A stretch of DNA of 46,571 nt from JAMOAW01 sp039908535 (GTDB taxonomy: Bacteria; Pseudomonadota; Magnetococcia; Magnetococcales; JADFZT01): assembly GCA_039908535.1 (NCBI GenBank), contig JAMOAW010000051.1:1-46571 (forward strand), read 5' to 3'. Under the pieces are notes generated by a model, which was not told the origin of the DNA, did no database searches, and was given only the letters and a program-made list of their open reading frames with translations. The first letter of the stretch is position 1, and each line of letters opens with the position of its first letter. The translations under genes were made by a program, and so were the position numbers. Below are positions 8,477-16,126 of the stretch, piece after piece.

Positions 8477-9076
8477 TCAGGAAGATAGAGTTGTACTGGA
8501 TTGAAAGGAGAGCAAAAATTCTTGAACAATCAGTTTTAACTCTTTAAAAAAAATCGGCTTGTGCATAAGAAGCACCCCGTCTGGCACCCCTCCTTTTTCA
8601 GAAACCTGCTGGGTAGTCAATCCAGTGATGACAATAATTTTTTTGACCTGGACATCGGGGTTACTCAGGATGGTAGAGATCATTTTCAATCCATCCATAA
8701 CTGGCATCACCAAGTCGGTAAGAATGAGTTGTGGTTTATGTAAACCGACTTGAATCAATCCATCATACCCATTTGTTGCCATGATCAATTGCAGGGGGAG
8801 ATCCCAATTTGAAATGATTTCTTTAAACATTTCTCGTAATTGGGCATCATCTTCCACCAACAGTAGGGTAAAAGGAGCGGGAACGATATTTTTTAAATCA
8901 ATTTGCCGTTGATTCAGAAGTTCTTGAACGGAACTCATCGGAATGCGGCAATGGCCCCCAACGGTTTTCCAAGATTTTAAGACCCCACGCTCCAACCAAT
9001 AATGGATCGTCCGTTGCGACACTCCGAGTAAATGCCCGGCTTTTGAAGTGGTGATATATATTTCTGAGGTGTTCAA
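8477..9076 (-). CDS. Response regulator with N-terminal MerR/excisionase-type helix-turn-helix
   Basis: 199 residues from a TTG start; no ATG is available in frame and a GGGAG lies about 12 bases upstream. Residues 6-55 form an excisionase-type winged helix (ITTSKAGHLLGVSQRTIHYW, followed by the GGHCRIP wing). Residues 69-190 form a CheY-like receiver with acidic pair E75/D76/D77, phospho-acceptor D121 in LTDLVMPVMDG, Thr in ITGLT and Lys in MHKPI, so it should be phosphorylatable. The DNA-binding domain is N-terminal, opposite to most response regulators. It converges on the exporter operon with 27 bases between stops and is divergent from the other signalling genes. No partner kinase lies nearby. 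Confidence 0.85.
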   Translation of the reverse strand: MNTSEIYITTSKAGHLLGVSQRTIHYWLERGVLKSWKTVGGHCRIPMSSVQELLNQRQIDLKNIVPAPFTLLLVEDDAQLREMFKEIISNWDLPLQLIMATNGYDGLIQVGLHKPQLILTDLVMPVMDGLKMISTILSNPDVQVKKIIVITGLTTQQVSEKGGVPDGVLLMHKPIFFKELKLIVQEFLLSFQSSTTLSS

Positions 9077-9526
9077 GGTTTGTATCAGCTCCCTGGTCCA
9101 TTCCGGTTAAAAAAACTTGCAAAAATAGCATTTTTTAAAATTATAGCTGTTAAAGAGTTTTTTATCAAGATTTTTTCCCCTCTTGTGCGACTGTTAATTT
9201 TTTTTTAGGGAAATTGATCCACAGCATCGGTTCATATTTAATTTAATAATGGTACCATAAGCAGAGATAACGTTCACAAAATGCGGGTAAAAAAGCTCTT
9301 AAAATTTGAATATTAAATTTTTTTATGAATAATCTAACAAAAATAGTGGAGCTGGCTTGTGAAATTTTGCAAAATTATAAAAAATGCTTGCAAATATCGC
9401 AAAAATTGAAATAGTATATATTCAGAGACATTTTTTTATAGGATTATTTAACATAATGTTTTTTTCAACCAAAATGCCATAGGTAGATTAACTCTATTGA
9501 CATAAATTTAACAAAAGGAGAATACT
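9077..9526. other. AT-rich divergent intergenic region
   Basis: These 450 bases separate the divergent regulators at 8477-9076 (-) and 9527 (+) and hold no convincing ORF. The region is strikingly AT-rich, with several T6-T9 and A5-A6 runs. Three GCAAA(A/T) motifs occur at 9369, 9390 and 9399 just before TATATA at 9415, which could be binding-site half-repeats near a promoter. AAAGGAG before the ATG at 9527 is a strong ribosome-binding site. No sigma-54 site with correct spacing was found. Confidence 0.4.
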
Positions 9527-9955
9527 ATGGCTCGAATTTTAATTGTTGAAGATGACCATGAGACCAGAACGTATATCGTCCAGATTCTCAAAAGTGCTGG
9601 TTACTCTGTCCAAGAATCAGAAAATGGTTTGACAAGCTTAGAACAGATAAGAAAAGAGTCTATTGATCTGATTATTACCGATATTTTTATGCCGAACATG
9701 GATGGATTTGAATTGCTCTCGACCATTGCTTTATGTTGTCCAGATAGAAAGGTGATTGTTATATCCGGAGGAGGTATGACAATGACAAAAAAATTGATAC
9801 AAAAAGCTTCCAAAAAATTTGGTGCCATTGATTTTATTGCCAAACCTTTTAAAGGATCCGAAATCATCCATAAAGTGGAAATGGCGTTAAATATTCCAAT
9901 TGTTCGGCATATTGAACACCCCTCCCATGAAATAGACTCACTTCATAGAAATTAA
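9527..9955 (+). CDS. Stand-alone receiver-domain response regulator (CheY-like)
   Basis: 142 residues, ATG preceded by AAAGGAG. A single receiver domain fills the protein: acidic cluster E8/D9/D10 in ILIVEDD, phospho-acceptor D52 in IITDIFMPNMDGFE, Ser in VISGGG and Lys in IAKPF. There is no output domain; the last 20 residues are a polar tail. It lies 18 bases before the HPt gene and in the same orientation, so the two are probably co-transcribed and may exchange phosphate. Confidence 0.88.
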   Translation: MARILIVEDDHETRTYIVQILKSAGYSVQESENGLTSLEQIRKESIDLIITDIFMPNMDGFELLSTIALCCPDRKVIVISGGGMTMTKKLIQKASKKFGAIDFIAKPFKGSEIIHKVEMALNIPIVRHIEHPSHEIDSLHRN

Positions 9956-9973
9956 AATCAGCGAGGCATTGTC

Positions 9974-10363
9974 ATGAATATTGAAAATGAGACCATCCTT
10001 GATGTCAATAAAATTGTTGAAATGAAAGAGGAACTGGGCAGCAGTTTTGCTAATATCTTAGGAAATTTTAGGGCAGGACTTCGGCTTCGTCCCGAATCTA
10101 TTCGTCAGGCCCTAGAAGAAAAAAATTCAAAACGGATGAGTATGGAGTCTCACTCTTTAAAAAGTACCTGTAGACAATTGGGCCTATTACGTATGGGAAA
10201 AGTTGCTGAATATCTAGAACAAATATCCGATACAGGCAATCTTACTGGGGCAGAAGAGATGGTTCAAAGATTATTTGATGAGATGGAATTAGCAAATAAA
10301 GAACTTGACAAAAATCTCTTAATTGTCCATAAACCAAAACCTTTTTTTGATAAAGCGACCTAA
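9974..10363 (+). CDS. Histidine phosphotransfer (HPt) domain protein
   Basis: 129 residues. Residues 20-110 are all-helical, with the HPt signature ESHSLKSTCRQLGL containing the phospho-acceptor H60 (family pattern H-x-L-K-x-x-x-x-x-x-G). No kinase or receiver domain is fused. It sits between two stand-alone receivers, as expected for a phosphorelay hub. The kinase that loads it is not in this window. Confidence 0.8.
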   Translation: MNIENETILDVNKIVEMKEELGSSFANILGNFRAGLRLRPESIRQALEEKNSKRMSMESHSLKSTCRQLGLLRMGKVAEYLEQISDTGNLTGAEEMVQRLFDEMELANKELDKNLLIVHKPKPFFDKAT

Positions 10364-10404
10364 TAAAACAGCTGATGTTTTACTGTTAAATATGTAGGAG
10401 CAAA

Positions 10405-10812
10405 ATGATGAAAGAGATCATTCTCCCAAAACGCCCTGCAATTCTCATCGCAGACGATGATGATTTTATGTTGATGACTTTATCGACATTTTTAAAAAAA
10501 AATGGTTATGGTGTGATTGAAGCCAAAGAGGGTAAAAGTGCCCTACGTCTTTTTTCCAAGACGTTGCCAAATCTTGTCATATTGGATGTCTCTATGCCCT
10601 ATTTGGATGGCCTATTAACCTATCAAGCCATTCGGCACTGTCAGGGCGGAGCGCATGTTCCTATCCTTATGGTAACGGGTTTAACCGATGACGATTTTAT
10701 CCAACGGATCGTTGAACTCGGAGTTTGGGATTATCTCACCAAGCCCATTCACTGGTCAAAACTGAAGCAGCGTATCCAACAATTAATTCAATATCCATCC
10801 GTTCCAAATTGA
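10405..10812 (+). CDS. Stand-alone receiver-domain response regulator
   Basis: 135 residues, ATGATG start with AGGAG about 7 bases upstream. It is a single receiver domain with acidic residues D17-D20 (ILIADDDD), phospho-acceptor D61 in ILDVSMPYLDG, Thr in MVTGLT and Lys in LTKPI. No effector domain follows. It is the third gene of the receiver-HPt-receiver set and ends 64 bases before a strong terminator, which closes this unit. Confidence 0.88.
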   Translation: MMKEIILPKRPAILIADDDDFMLMTLSTFLKKNGYGVIEAKEGKSALRLFSKTLPNLVILDVSMPYLDGLLTYQAIRHCQGGAHVPILMVTGLTDDDFIQRIVELGVWDYLTKPIHWSKLKQRIQQLIQYPSVPN

Positions 10813-10848
10813 ACTTAATCCTCTTTTTTATAAAATTAATCACAATTT

Positions 10849-10934
10849 AATGTATCGGAAAAATAAAAATCAAGACCCTGGGGGGCGGAGAACCGCTCCC
10901 CAGGGATTTTTTTTGCCCGGAGGGCATCATGTTT
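10849..10934 (+). repeat. Palindromic repeat cluster R1 (modules A and C)
   Basis: It begins with TGTATCGGAAAAATAAAAAT and CAAGACC, continues into a 13-bp GC-rich stem (10876-10905) and ends with a small GCCC-GGA-GGGC hairpin followed by ATCATGTTT (10915-10934). The same leading sequence recurs at 19133 and, diverged, at 29361. The GCCC..GGGCATCATG tail recurs at 14317, 28030, 28157 and 29398. Confidence 0.75.
10876..10914 (+). terminator. Rho-independent terminator inside repeat R1
   Basis: A 13-bp stem, CCCTGGGGGGCGG pairing with CCGCTCCCCAGGG (one G-T wobble) around an AGAA loop, is followed by ATTTTTTTT. It lies 64 bases after the receiver gene and ahead of pntA, so this repeat copy probably works as a terminator. 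Confidence 0.8.
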
Positions 10935-11117
10935 ATCCTCTATTGTTTAGAAAATTTTATATCGTGCCGGATCTCAAGATCAGACCTTGGGTGATTCGCT
11001 CTCATCGGTAGCGGTGGAAAATTTCAGACAGGAAAGGGATCATTACTCTCTTTGCAGTTCATCTCCCCAAATATTTGATCACTATTCAAAAATTTTTGCT
11101 TTAGAATTCTAAATTAA

Positions 11118-11151
11118 TTGATTTTTTTCACCTTAGGTGCATTATATGCAC
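11118..11151 (+). promoter_or_regulatory. Candidate promoter/operator of pntAB
   Basis: TTGATT at 11118-11123 and TTATAT at 11142-11147 are 18 bases apart, matching sigma-70 elements approximately. A perfect inverted repeat GTGCAT-TAT-ATGCAC (11137-11151) overlaps the -10 element and may be an operator. It lies about 50 bases upstream of the pntA start. Confidence 0.4.
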
Positions 11152-11198
11152 AGTCAAAAGCGTTGCATCACCTTATCTATCGTTTGAGGAGGTCTTAC

Positions 11199-12767
11199 AT
11201 GCAGATTGGTATTCCTAGAGAGATTTATCCAGGGGAGCGACGGGTTGCCGCGACTCCTGAATCAGTTAAACAATTTATTAAACTTGGATTTACTGTGGCT
11301 GTGGAGAGCAATGCGGGGAAAGAGGCCAATTTTTCGGATGAGGTGTTTCGAGATGCTGGGGCCACGGTGCTTTCTGGGGCCAAGGCTTTATTTGACAGTT
11401 CGGATATTATTCTTAAAGTACGTGCTCCTATGCTGGATTCTGGTACTCACATTCATGAAGCCGAACTTTTGCACGCTGGGTGCCACTTGATTAGTTTTAT
11501 TTGGCCAGCGCAAAACCAGGAGTTGATGGCACAATTGGCGGCCCGACAAGTAACCGTGTTGGCCATGGATTCGGTGCCGCGTATCTCGCGGGCGCAAAAG
11601 TTAGACGCTTTGAGTTCTATGGCCAATATTGCCGGGTATCGGGCGGTAATTGAGGCGGCGCACCATTTTGGACGGTTTTTTACCGGTCAGGTGACGGCAG
11701 CGGGCAAGGTGCCACCAGCTAAAGTGTTTATTATTGGGGCCGGGGTGGCGGGTTTGGCTGCCATAGGCGCAGCAGCAGGTTTGGGAGCCATCGTGCGGGC
11801 CACCGATACCCGTCCTGAAGTGGGTGACCAGATTAAAAGCATGGGAGCCGAATTTGTTCCTGTAGAGTATGAAGAGGAAGGGAGTGGCGTGGGTGGGTAT
11901 GCCAAGGTGATGAGTGCAGGGTATCAAAAGGCCCAGTTGGCGATGATCGCCAAACAGGCCGCTGAAGTGGATATTATCATTACCACGGCCTTGATTCCTG
12001 GGCGACCCGCACCAAAATTGATCACCAAAGAGATGGTCGCCAGCATGAAACCAGGAAGCGTGATTGTTGATCTGGCGGCGGAACAAGGGGGCAACTGTGA
12101 ATTGACCGTTCCCCATGAGGTGGCAGTACGCCATGAGGTGACCATAATTGGTTATGCCGATCTACCCAGCCGTTTGTCACGTCAGTCCAGCCAGCTCTAT
12201 GCCACAAATTTAGTTCGATTGATGGAAGAGTTGTGTCGCACCAAGGATGGGGTGATCAACGTCAATATGGAGGATGAGGTGATTCGAGGGGCGACAGTGA
12301 TTAAAGAAGGCGTGATTACCTGGCCGCCACCCCCACCCAAACTTTCAGCAGCTCCTGCCCAGGCCAAAAAAACCGCGATGCCTCCTCCTGCGCCCAAACA
12401 TGGCCATGGAGCTGGAGCACCAGCGTCGAATGGTTCTGTTCTGAAGACCGGGGGGATTTTTGCTTTGATTTTAGGTTTGGTAGGCTATGGAGCCCCTGCG
12501 GTTTTTCTAAGCCATTTTACCGTTTTTGTTTTGGCCTGTTTTATCGGCTACATGGTCATTTGGAATGTCACCCCAGCCTTGCATACTCCTTTGATGAGCG
12601 TAACCAATGCCATTAGCAGTATCATTGTCATTGGGGCCTTGATTCAAATCTCCTCTCCTGGAAAGCTATTGACCGTTTTGGCAGGATTGGCCATTGTGCT
12701 CACCTCTGTCAATATGTTGGGCGGCTTTTGGGTTACGCAGCGCATGTTGCGCATGTTTCAGAAATAG
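11199..12767 (+). CDS. pntA: Proton-translocating NAD(P)+ transhydrogenase subunit alpha
   Basis: 522 residues. ATG 11199 is preceded by GAGGAGG and gives the canonical MQIGIPREIYPGERRVA start; the upstream in-frame extension is rejected. Residues 1 to about 380 are the alanine-dehydrogenase/PNT NAD(H)-binding domain with GAGVAGLAAIGAAAGLGA as dinucleotide fold. A Pro/Ala/His-rich linker follows, then four hydrophobic helices (about 415-515). The length equals that of the two-subunit type as in E. coli. Together with PntB it transfers hydride between NADH and NADP+ while moving protons across the inner membrane, which would supply NADPH for biosynthesis. pntB starts 14 bases after the stop. 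Confidence 0.95.
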   Translation: MQIGIPREIYPGERRVAATPESVKQFIKLGFTVAVESNAGKEANFSDEVFRDAGATVLSGAKALFDSSDIILKVRAPMLDSGTHIHEAELLHAGCHLISFIWPAQNQELMAQLAARQVTVLAMDSVPRISRAQKLDALSSMANIAGYRAVIEAAHHFGRFFTGQVTAAGKVPPAKVFIIGAGVAGLAAIGAAAGLGAIVRATDTRPEVGDQIKSMGAEFVPVEYEEEGSGVGGYAKVMSAGYQKAQLAMIAKQAAEVDIIITTALIPGRPAPKLITKEMVASMKPGSVIVDLAAEQGGNCELTVPHEVAVRHEVTIIGYADLPSRLSRQSSQLYATNLVRLMEELCRTKDGVINVNMEDEVIRGATVIKEGVITWPPPPPKLSAAPAQAKKTAMPPPAPKHGHGAGAPASNGSVLKTGGIFALILGLVGYGAPAVFLSHFTVFVLACFIGYMVIWNVTPALHTPLMSVTNAISSIIVIGALIQISSPGKLLTVLAGLAIVLTSVNMLGGFWVTQRMLRMFQK

Positions 12768-12781
12768 GGGGGAGGGCAACC

Positions 12782-14203
12782 ATGAACGAAGGTTTAATGA
12801 CTGTTTCTTATATCGCGGCCATCATTTTATTTATCTTGAGTTTGGGAGGGTTGAGCAACCCGGAAACCGCAAGGCGAGGTAATTTATTTGGCATGATTGG
12901 CATGACGCTGGCGGTTTTAGCGACTTTGGCTGGTCCACGTATTAGCGGTTTATCTAACTTAAGCTTGGTTATGATGGCCATGGCCCTGGGTGGGTCGGTG
13001 GGTATTTTTGCTGCCATTCGGGTTAAAATGACCCAAATGCCAGAGTTGGTTGCTCTTATGCATAGTCTTGTGGGTATGGCGGCGGTTTTGGTGGGGTTTG
13101 CAAATTATTTTGATCCCTCTTCAACCTTGATGGGAACAGAAAAGATCATCCATGAAGTGGAAATATATGTCGGTATTCTCATTGGGGCGGTGACTTTTTC
13201 CGGTTCGGTGATCGCCTTTGGAAAGTTAGCTGGCAAGGTGAGCGGTAAGCCGGTTTTGTTGCCTGGGCGGAATTTTTTCAATTTTGGTTTATTGATCATA
13301 GCCATTTTGGTGGGCAAATGGTTTTTGTTGGCCCATTCCATGGCCGATGGCGTTGTTCCGCTTTTAATCATGACGGTGGTGGCGTTGGTGTTTGGTGTCC
13401 ATATGGTCATGGCAATTGGTGGGGCGGATATGCCCGTGGTGGTCTCTATGCTCAACAGTTATTCGGGTTGGGCGGCGGCGGCAACTGGATTTATGCTTTC
13501 CAATGATCTCCTGATTGTGGTGGGAGCCTTAGTTGGTTCTTCAGGTGCCATTTTGAGTTATATCATGTGTCGGGCTATGAATCGTGGTTTTGTCTCAGTG
13601 ATTGCGGGTGGGTTCGGTACGGATGGCGGTGCTCAAGCGGCCTCGGGTCCAGGTGCAGCTCCCGCTGGAGAGGTACAGCCGCTCAGTGCTTTAGAGACCG
13701 CAGAGCTACTTAAAGCCGCTAAAAATGTGATCATCGTGCCTGGTTATGGTATGGCCGTGGCGCAAGCCCAGCATACGGTTTTTGAAATTACCAAGTTATT
13801 GCGGGAGAAAAAAATCAATGTTCGTTTTGGCATTCATCCCGTCGCTGGACGTATGCCCGGTCACATGAACGTCCTTCTAGCCGAAGCCAAGGTACCGTAT
13901 GACATCGTGATGGAGATGGACGAGATCAACGATGATTTTCCTAAAACCGATGTCACCATGGTGATCGGAGCCAACGATATCGTCAATCCCTCTGCCCAAG
14001 AAGACCCCAACAGCCCCATCGCTGGAATGCCGGTTTTGGAAGTGTGGAAATCTGAAATCTCCATCGTCATGAAACGTTCGATGGCCTCTGGTTATGCCGG
14101 GGTGGATAATCCTCTTTTCTATAAAGAAAACAATCGCATGTTTTTTGGCGATGCCAAAAAAATGCTTGATGAACTCCTCACCCATCTACGGGCGGAAAAA
14201 TAA
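12782..14203 (+). CDS. pntB: Proton-translocating NAD(P)+ transhydrogenase subunit beta
   Basis: 473 residues from ATG 12782, preceded by GGGGGGAGGG; a TTG-type start at 12728 inside pntA is rejected. The N-terminal 270 or so residues form eight to nine membrane helices. The C-terminal domain III binds NADP(H), with VPGYGMAVAQAQH and the later GANDIVNPSAQEDP and YAGVDNPLF motifs that are nearly invariant in PntB. It is the membrane and NADP(H) partner of PntA. A palindromic repeat with terminator character follows directly. Confidence 0.96.
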   Translation: MNEGLMTVSYIAAIILFILSLGGLSNPETARRGNLFGMIGMTLAVLATLAGPRISGLSNLSLVMMAMALGGSVGIFAAIRVKMTQMPELVALMHSLVGMAAVLVGFANYFDPSSTLMGTEKIIHEVEIYVGILIGAVTFSGSVIAFGKLAGKVSGKPVLLPGRNFFNFGLLIIAILVGKWFLLAHSMADGVVPLLIMTVVALVFGVHMVMAIGGADMPVVVSMLNSYSGWAAAATGFMLSNDLLIVVGALVGSSGAILSYIMCRAMNRGFVSVIAGGFGTDGGAQAASGPGAAPAGEVQPLSALETAELLKAAKNVIIVPGYGMAVAQAQHTVFEITKLLREKKINVRFGIHPVAGRMPGHMNVLLAEAKVPYDIVMEMDEINDDFPKTDVTMVIGANDIVNPSAQEDPNSPIAGMPVLEVWKSEISIVMKRSMASGYAGVDNPLFYKENNRMFFGDAKKMLDELLTHLRAEK

Positions 14204-14337
14204 AAAATCAAGACCTTGGGGGCGGAGAACCGCCCCCAACACCCCCACCCTTTTTTTTTATTAAAAGAAAAAAGGGGTCTGGGGGATTGCCCCCAGGGTT
14301 TTTATTTTGACTTTTTGCCCGAAGGGCATCATGTTTG
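14200..14337 (+). repeat. Palindromic repeat cluster R2 (modules A, B and C); likely bidirectional terminator
   Basis: It sits between the convergent pntB and the alpha/beta hydrolase. Three hairpins are visible: GGGGGCGG-AGAA-CCGCCCCC (14218-14237, module A), CTGGGGG-ATTG-CCCCCAG (14279-14296, module B) followed by GGTTTTTATTTT, and GCCC-GAA-GGGC (14317-14327, module C) followed by ATCATGTTT. The complementary strand of module B is followed by ACCCCTTTTTTC, so it can end transcription from both sides. Confidence 0.75.
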
Positions 14338-14352
14338 AAAAATAAGACCAAT

Positions 14353-15183
14353 TTAGGATAAAGTCGTCAAAAAATTTTGAATCGTTGGCCAATAGTTTGG
14401 ATCGCTGGCAATGGTATTATGGTCGGTGTTTGGAAAAATTTTTTCTGTTTTTGGGCCACCCCACGCCTCCAAGAGGCGTTGAGAGTGTTTATTGGGGATG
14501 ATGTTGTCTCCTGGGGCAACCAAAGAGAGGAGAGGGGGGGTGAGGCTGGGGGCTACCTTGAGAGAATCAAAGGGGTGCTTGAGTAACCAATCCACTGGCG
14601 CGTAAGGATAAATCCCTTGAGCTACGGCGCGAATGCTGTCGTAAGGGGTGATTAAAATTACCCCATGGAGTGGTCGTTCCGAAGCGAGATGGACCGCCAC
14701 CCCAGAACCCAGGCTGCGTCCCATGACCACCACTGGTTGGGCATGTATCGTTTCGTTTGCCACGGCCCAGTCATAAATGGATCGGGCATCGGCAAACAAC
14801 TCCTTTTCACCTGGATGACCGCCGCTATCGCCAAACCCCCGATAGTTGAAGGCCAAAATTGACCAGTTGACAATTTGCATGGCTTCTAGCATAAAGGCGG
14901 AGATCTCTTCCGCATTGCCACCAAAATAGATCATGAGAGAACGATTTTCCCGATCGGCTGTTCGTGCCAGCCAACCGTGGAGTGTTATGCCATCAGGAGT
15001 CTGCAGATGCACCTCCCCTTGTGGCAGGTGATGGTTGATGATATGGCGCATTTCTGGATCAATCGGTTTTGGGAAAAAAAGCAGTTTTTCTTGATAAAAA
15101 TAGAGAAAAGGATACAAAATCAACACAATGGCTATGGCTACGCCTGCGGCGATATGGAGGATGGATTGAAAAATTTGTTCCAT
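14353..15183 (-). CDS. Membrane-anchored alpha/beta hydrolase (BEM46/YfhR type)
   Basis: 276 residues with an N-terminal membrane anchor (about 8-30). The hydrolase fold then shows YFGGNAEE (oxyanion region), NYRGFGDSGG, the nucleophile elbow GRSLGSG with S157, and the other triad members D226 (VAPGDNIIP) and H255 (NTDHNT). These features match the BEM46-like serine hydrolases. Substrate is unknown; esters or lipid-like compounds at the membrane are likely. A GGACGAG precedes the ATG. It is divergent from the LOG-family gene. Confidence 0.85.
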   Translation of the reverse strand: MEQIFQSILHIAAGVAIAIVLILYPFLYFYQEKLLFFPKPIDPEMRHIINHHLPQGEVHLQTPDGITLHGWLARTADRENRSLMIYFGGNAEEISAFMLEAMQIVNWSILAFNYRGFGDSGGHPGEKELFADARSIYDWAVANETIHAQPVVVMGRSLGSGVAVHLASERPLHGVILITPYDSIRAVAQGIYPYAPVDWLLKHPFDSLKVAPSLTPPLLSLVAPGDNIIPNKHSQRLLEAWGGPKTEKIFPNTDHNTIASDPNYWPTIQNFLTTLS

Positions 15184-15308
15184 GGTTATCTCGTCCTTTG
15201 GACTTGTTTATAATTTTAAATAGCTTGTTTGATGTAACATGTTGAATCGAGAGTCGCAAGCCATTCAGATAAAAATAGCCTAAATAGAAAACCAGGAGTT
15301 ATTCATAA

Positions 15309-16016
15309 ATGGATTCAAAGGAGAAAAAGGTGATTGATGATTTTAAGACCAGTGAAGCTTGGCGGGTATTTCGTATTCAGGCAGAGTTGATTGATGGCAT
15401 TGAAACGTTGCGTTCTTTGGGCGATGCGGTCACCATTTTTGGCAGTGCTCGTTCAATAGGTGGATCTAAATATTACGAAGCCGCCTTAGAAATGGCAAAA
15501 TTATTGGCAAAAAATGGCATTTCCGTGATTACAGGGGGAGGGCCAGGCATTATGGAGGCCGCCAATCTGGGTTGCTTCGGTCAGAAAGGGAGCTCAGTGG
15601 GGTTGAATATTGATTTACCTTTTGAACAGCGTCCCAACCCGTTTCAGGATATCGGCATCTCTTTTCGTTATTTTTTTGTTCGTAAACTTATGTTTGCAAA
15701 ATATGCGGATGCCTTTATTATTTTTCCTGGCGGTTTTGGCACCCTGGATGAAATGTTTGAGGCGGTTACTTTGGTTCAAACCGGAAAAATTGGACCGACA
15801 CCTATCTTATTGTACGGTTCGCAATATTGGGATGGATTGTTGAATTGGTTACGCACTTCTGTCTTGATAGAAGGGAATGTCAGTAAAAAAGATTTGCAGT
15901 TGTTCCAGGTGGTAGATGACACACAAGAGGCCTTGGATATTATTTTAAAGCATATAAAAATGGCAAACAAAAATAGATTAAAGCAAAAAAGAAAACAAAA
16001 AAAATACCAGCGTTGA
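15309..16016 (+). CDS. LOG-family nucleotide 5'-monophosphate phosphoribohydrolase (TIGR00730-like Rossmann protein)
   Basis: 235 residues, ATG preceded by AGGAG. The two family signatures are intact: GGGPGIMEAAN (residues 77-87) and PGGFGTLDEMFE (140-151), with the conserved FVRKLMF between them. These residues form the active site that splits nucleoside monophosphates (cytokinin ribotides or AMP-like) into base and ribose 5-phosphate. The final 15 residues are extremely basic (KQKRKQKK), which is unusual for the family. The gene converges with the CCA-enzyme relative. Confidence 0.88.
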   Translation: MDSKEKKVIDDFKTSEAWRVFRIQAELIDGIETLRSLGDAVTIFGSARSIGGSKYYEAALEMAKLLAKNGISVITGGGPGIMEAANLGCFGQKGSSVGLNIDLPFEQRPNPFQDIGISFRYFFVRKLMFAKYADAFIIFPGGFGTLDEMFEAVTLVQTGKIGPTPILLYGSQYWDGLLNWLRTSVLIEGNVSKKDLQLFQVVDDTQEALDIILKHIKMANKNRLKQKRKQKKYQR

Positions 16017-16126
16017 TGTGCCTCTCTCTTTTTGTCTCGCACACTTAATCCAAGACGACGCTCCAGCTGTGCAATCCGCGTTTCAAGTGTCTTGATCACC
16101 GACGCTTGTCGCGTAACGCTATCTTT

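Noticed and set aside
9343..9372. Possible sigma-54 promoter (TGGC ... TTGC) upstream of the receiver gene at 9527
   Set aside because: The GG and GC dinucleotides are 13 bases apart instead of the required 10.
9497..9524. TTGACA at 9497 as a -35 element for the receiver gene
   Set aside because: A matching -10 would fall on the ribosome-binding site and start codon, leaving no leader.
15776..16099. Minus-strand ORF beginning MIKTLETRIAQLERRLGL, SlyX-like at first sight, downstream of the CCA-enzyme relative
   Set aside because: Only the first 30 or so residues look protein-like; the rest is the antisense of the Lys-rich end and body of the LOG-family gene, and no ribosome-binding site precedes the GTG. 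It may be a remnant, but I cannot support a gene.
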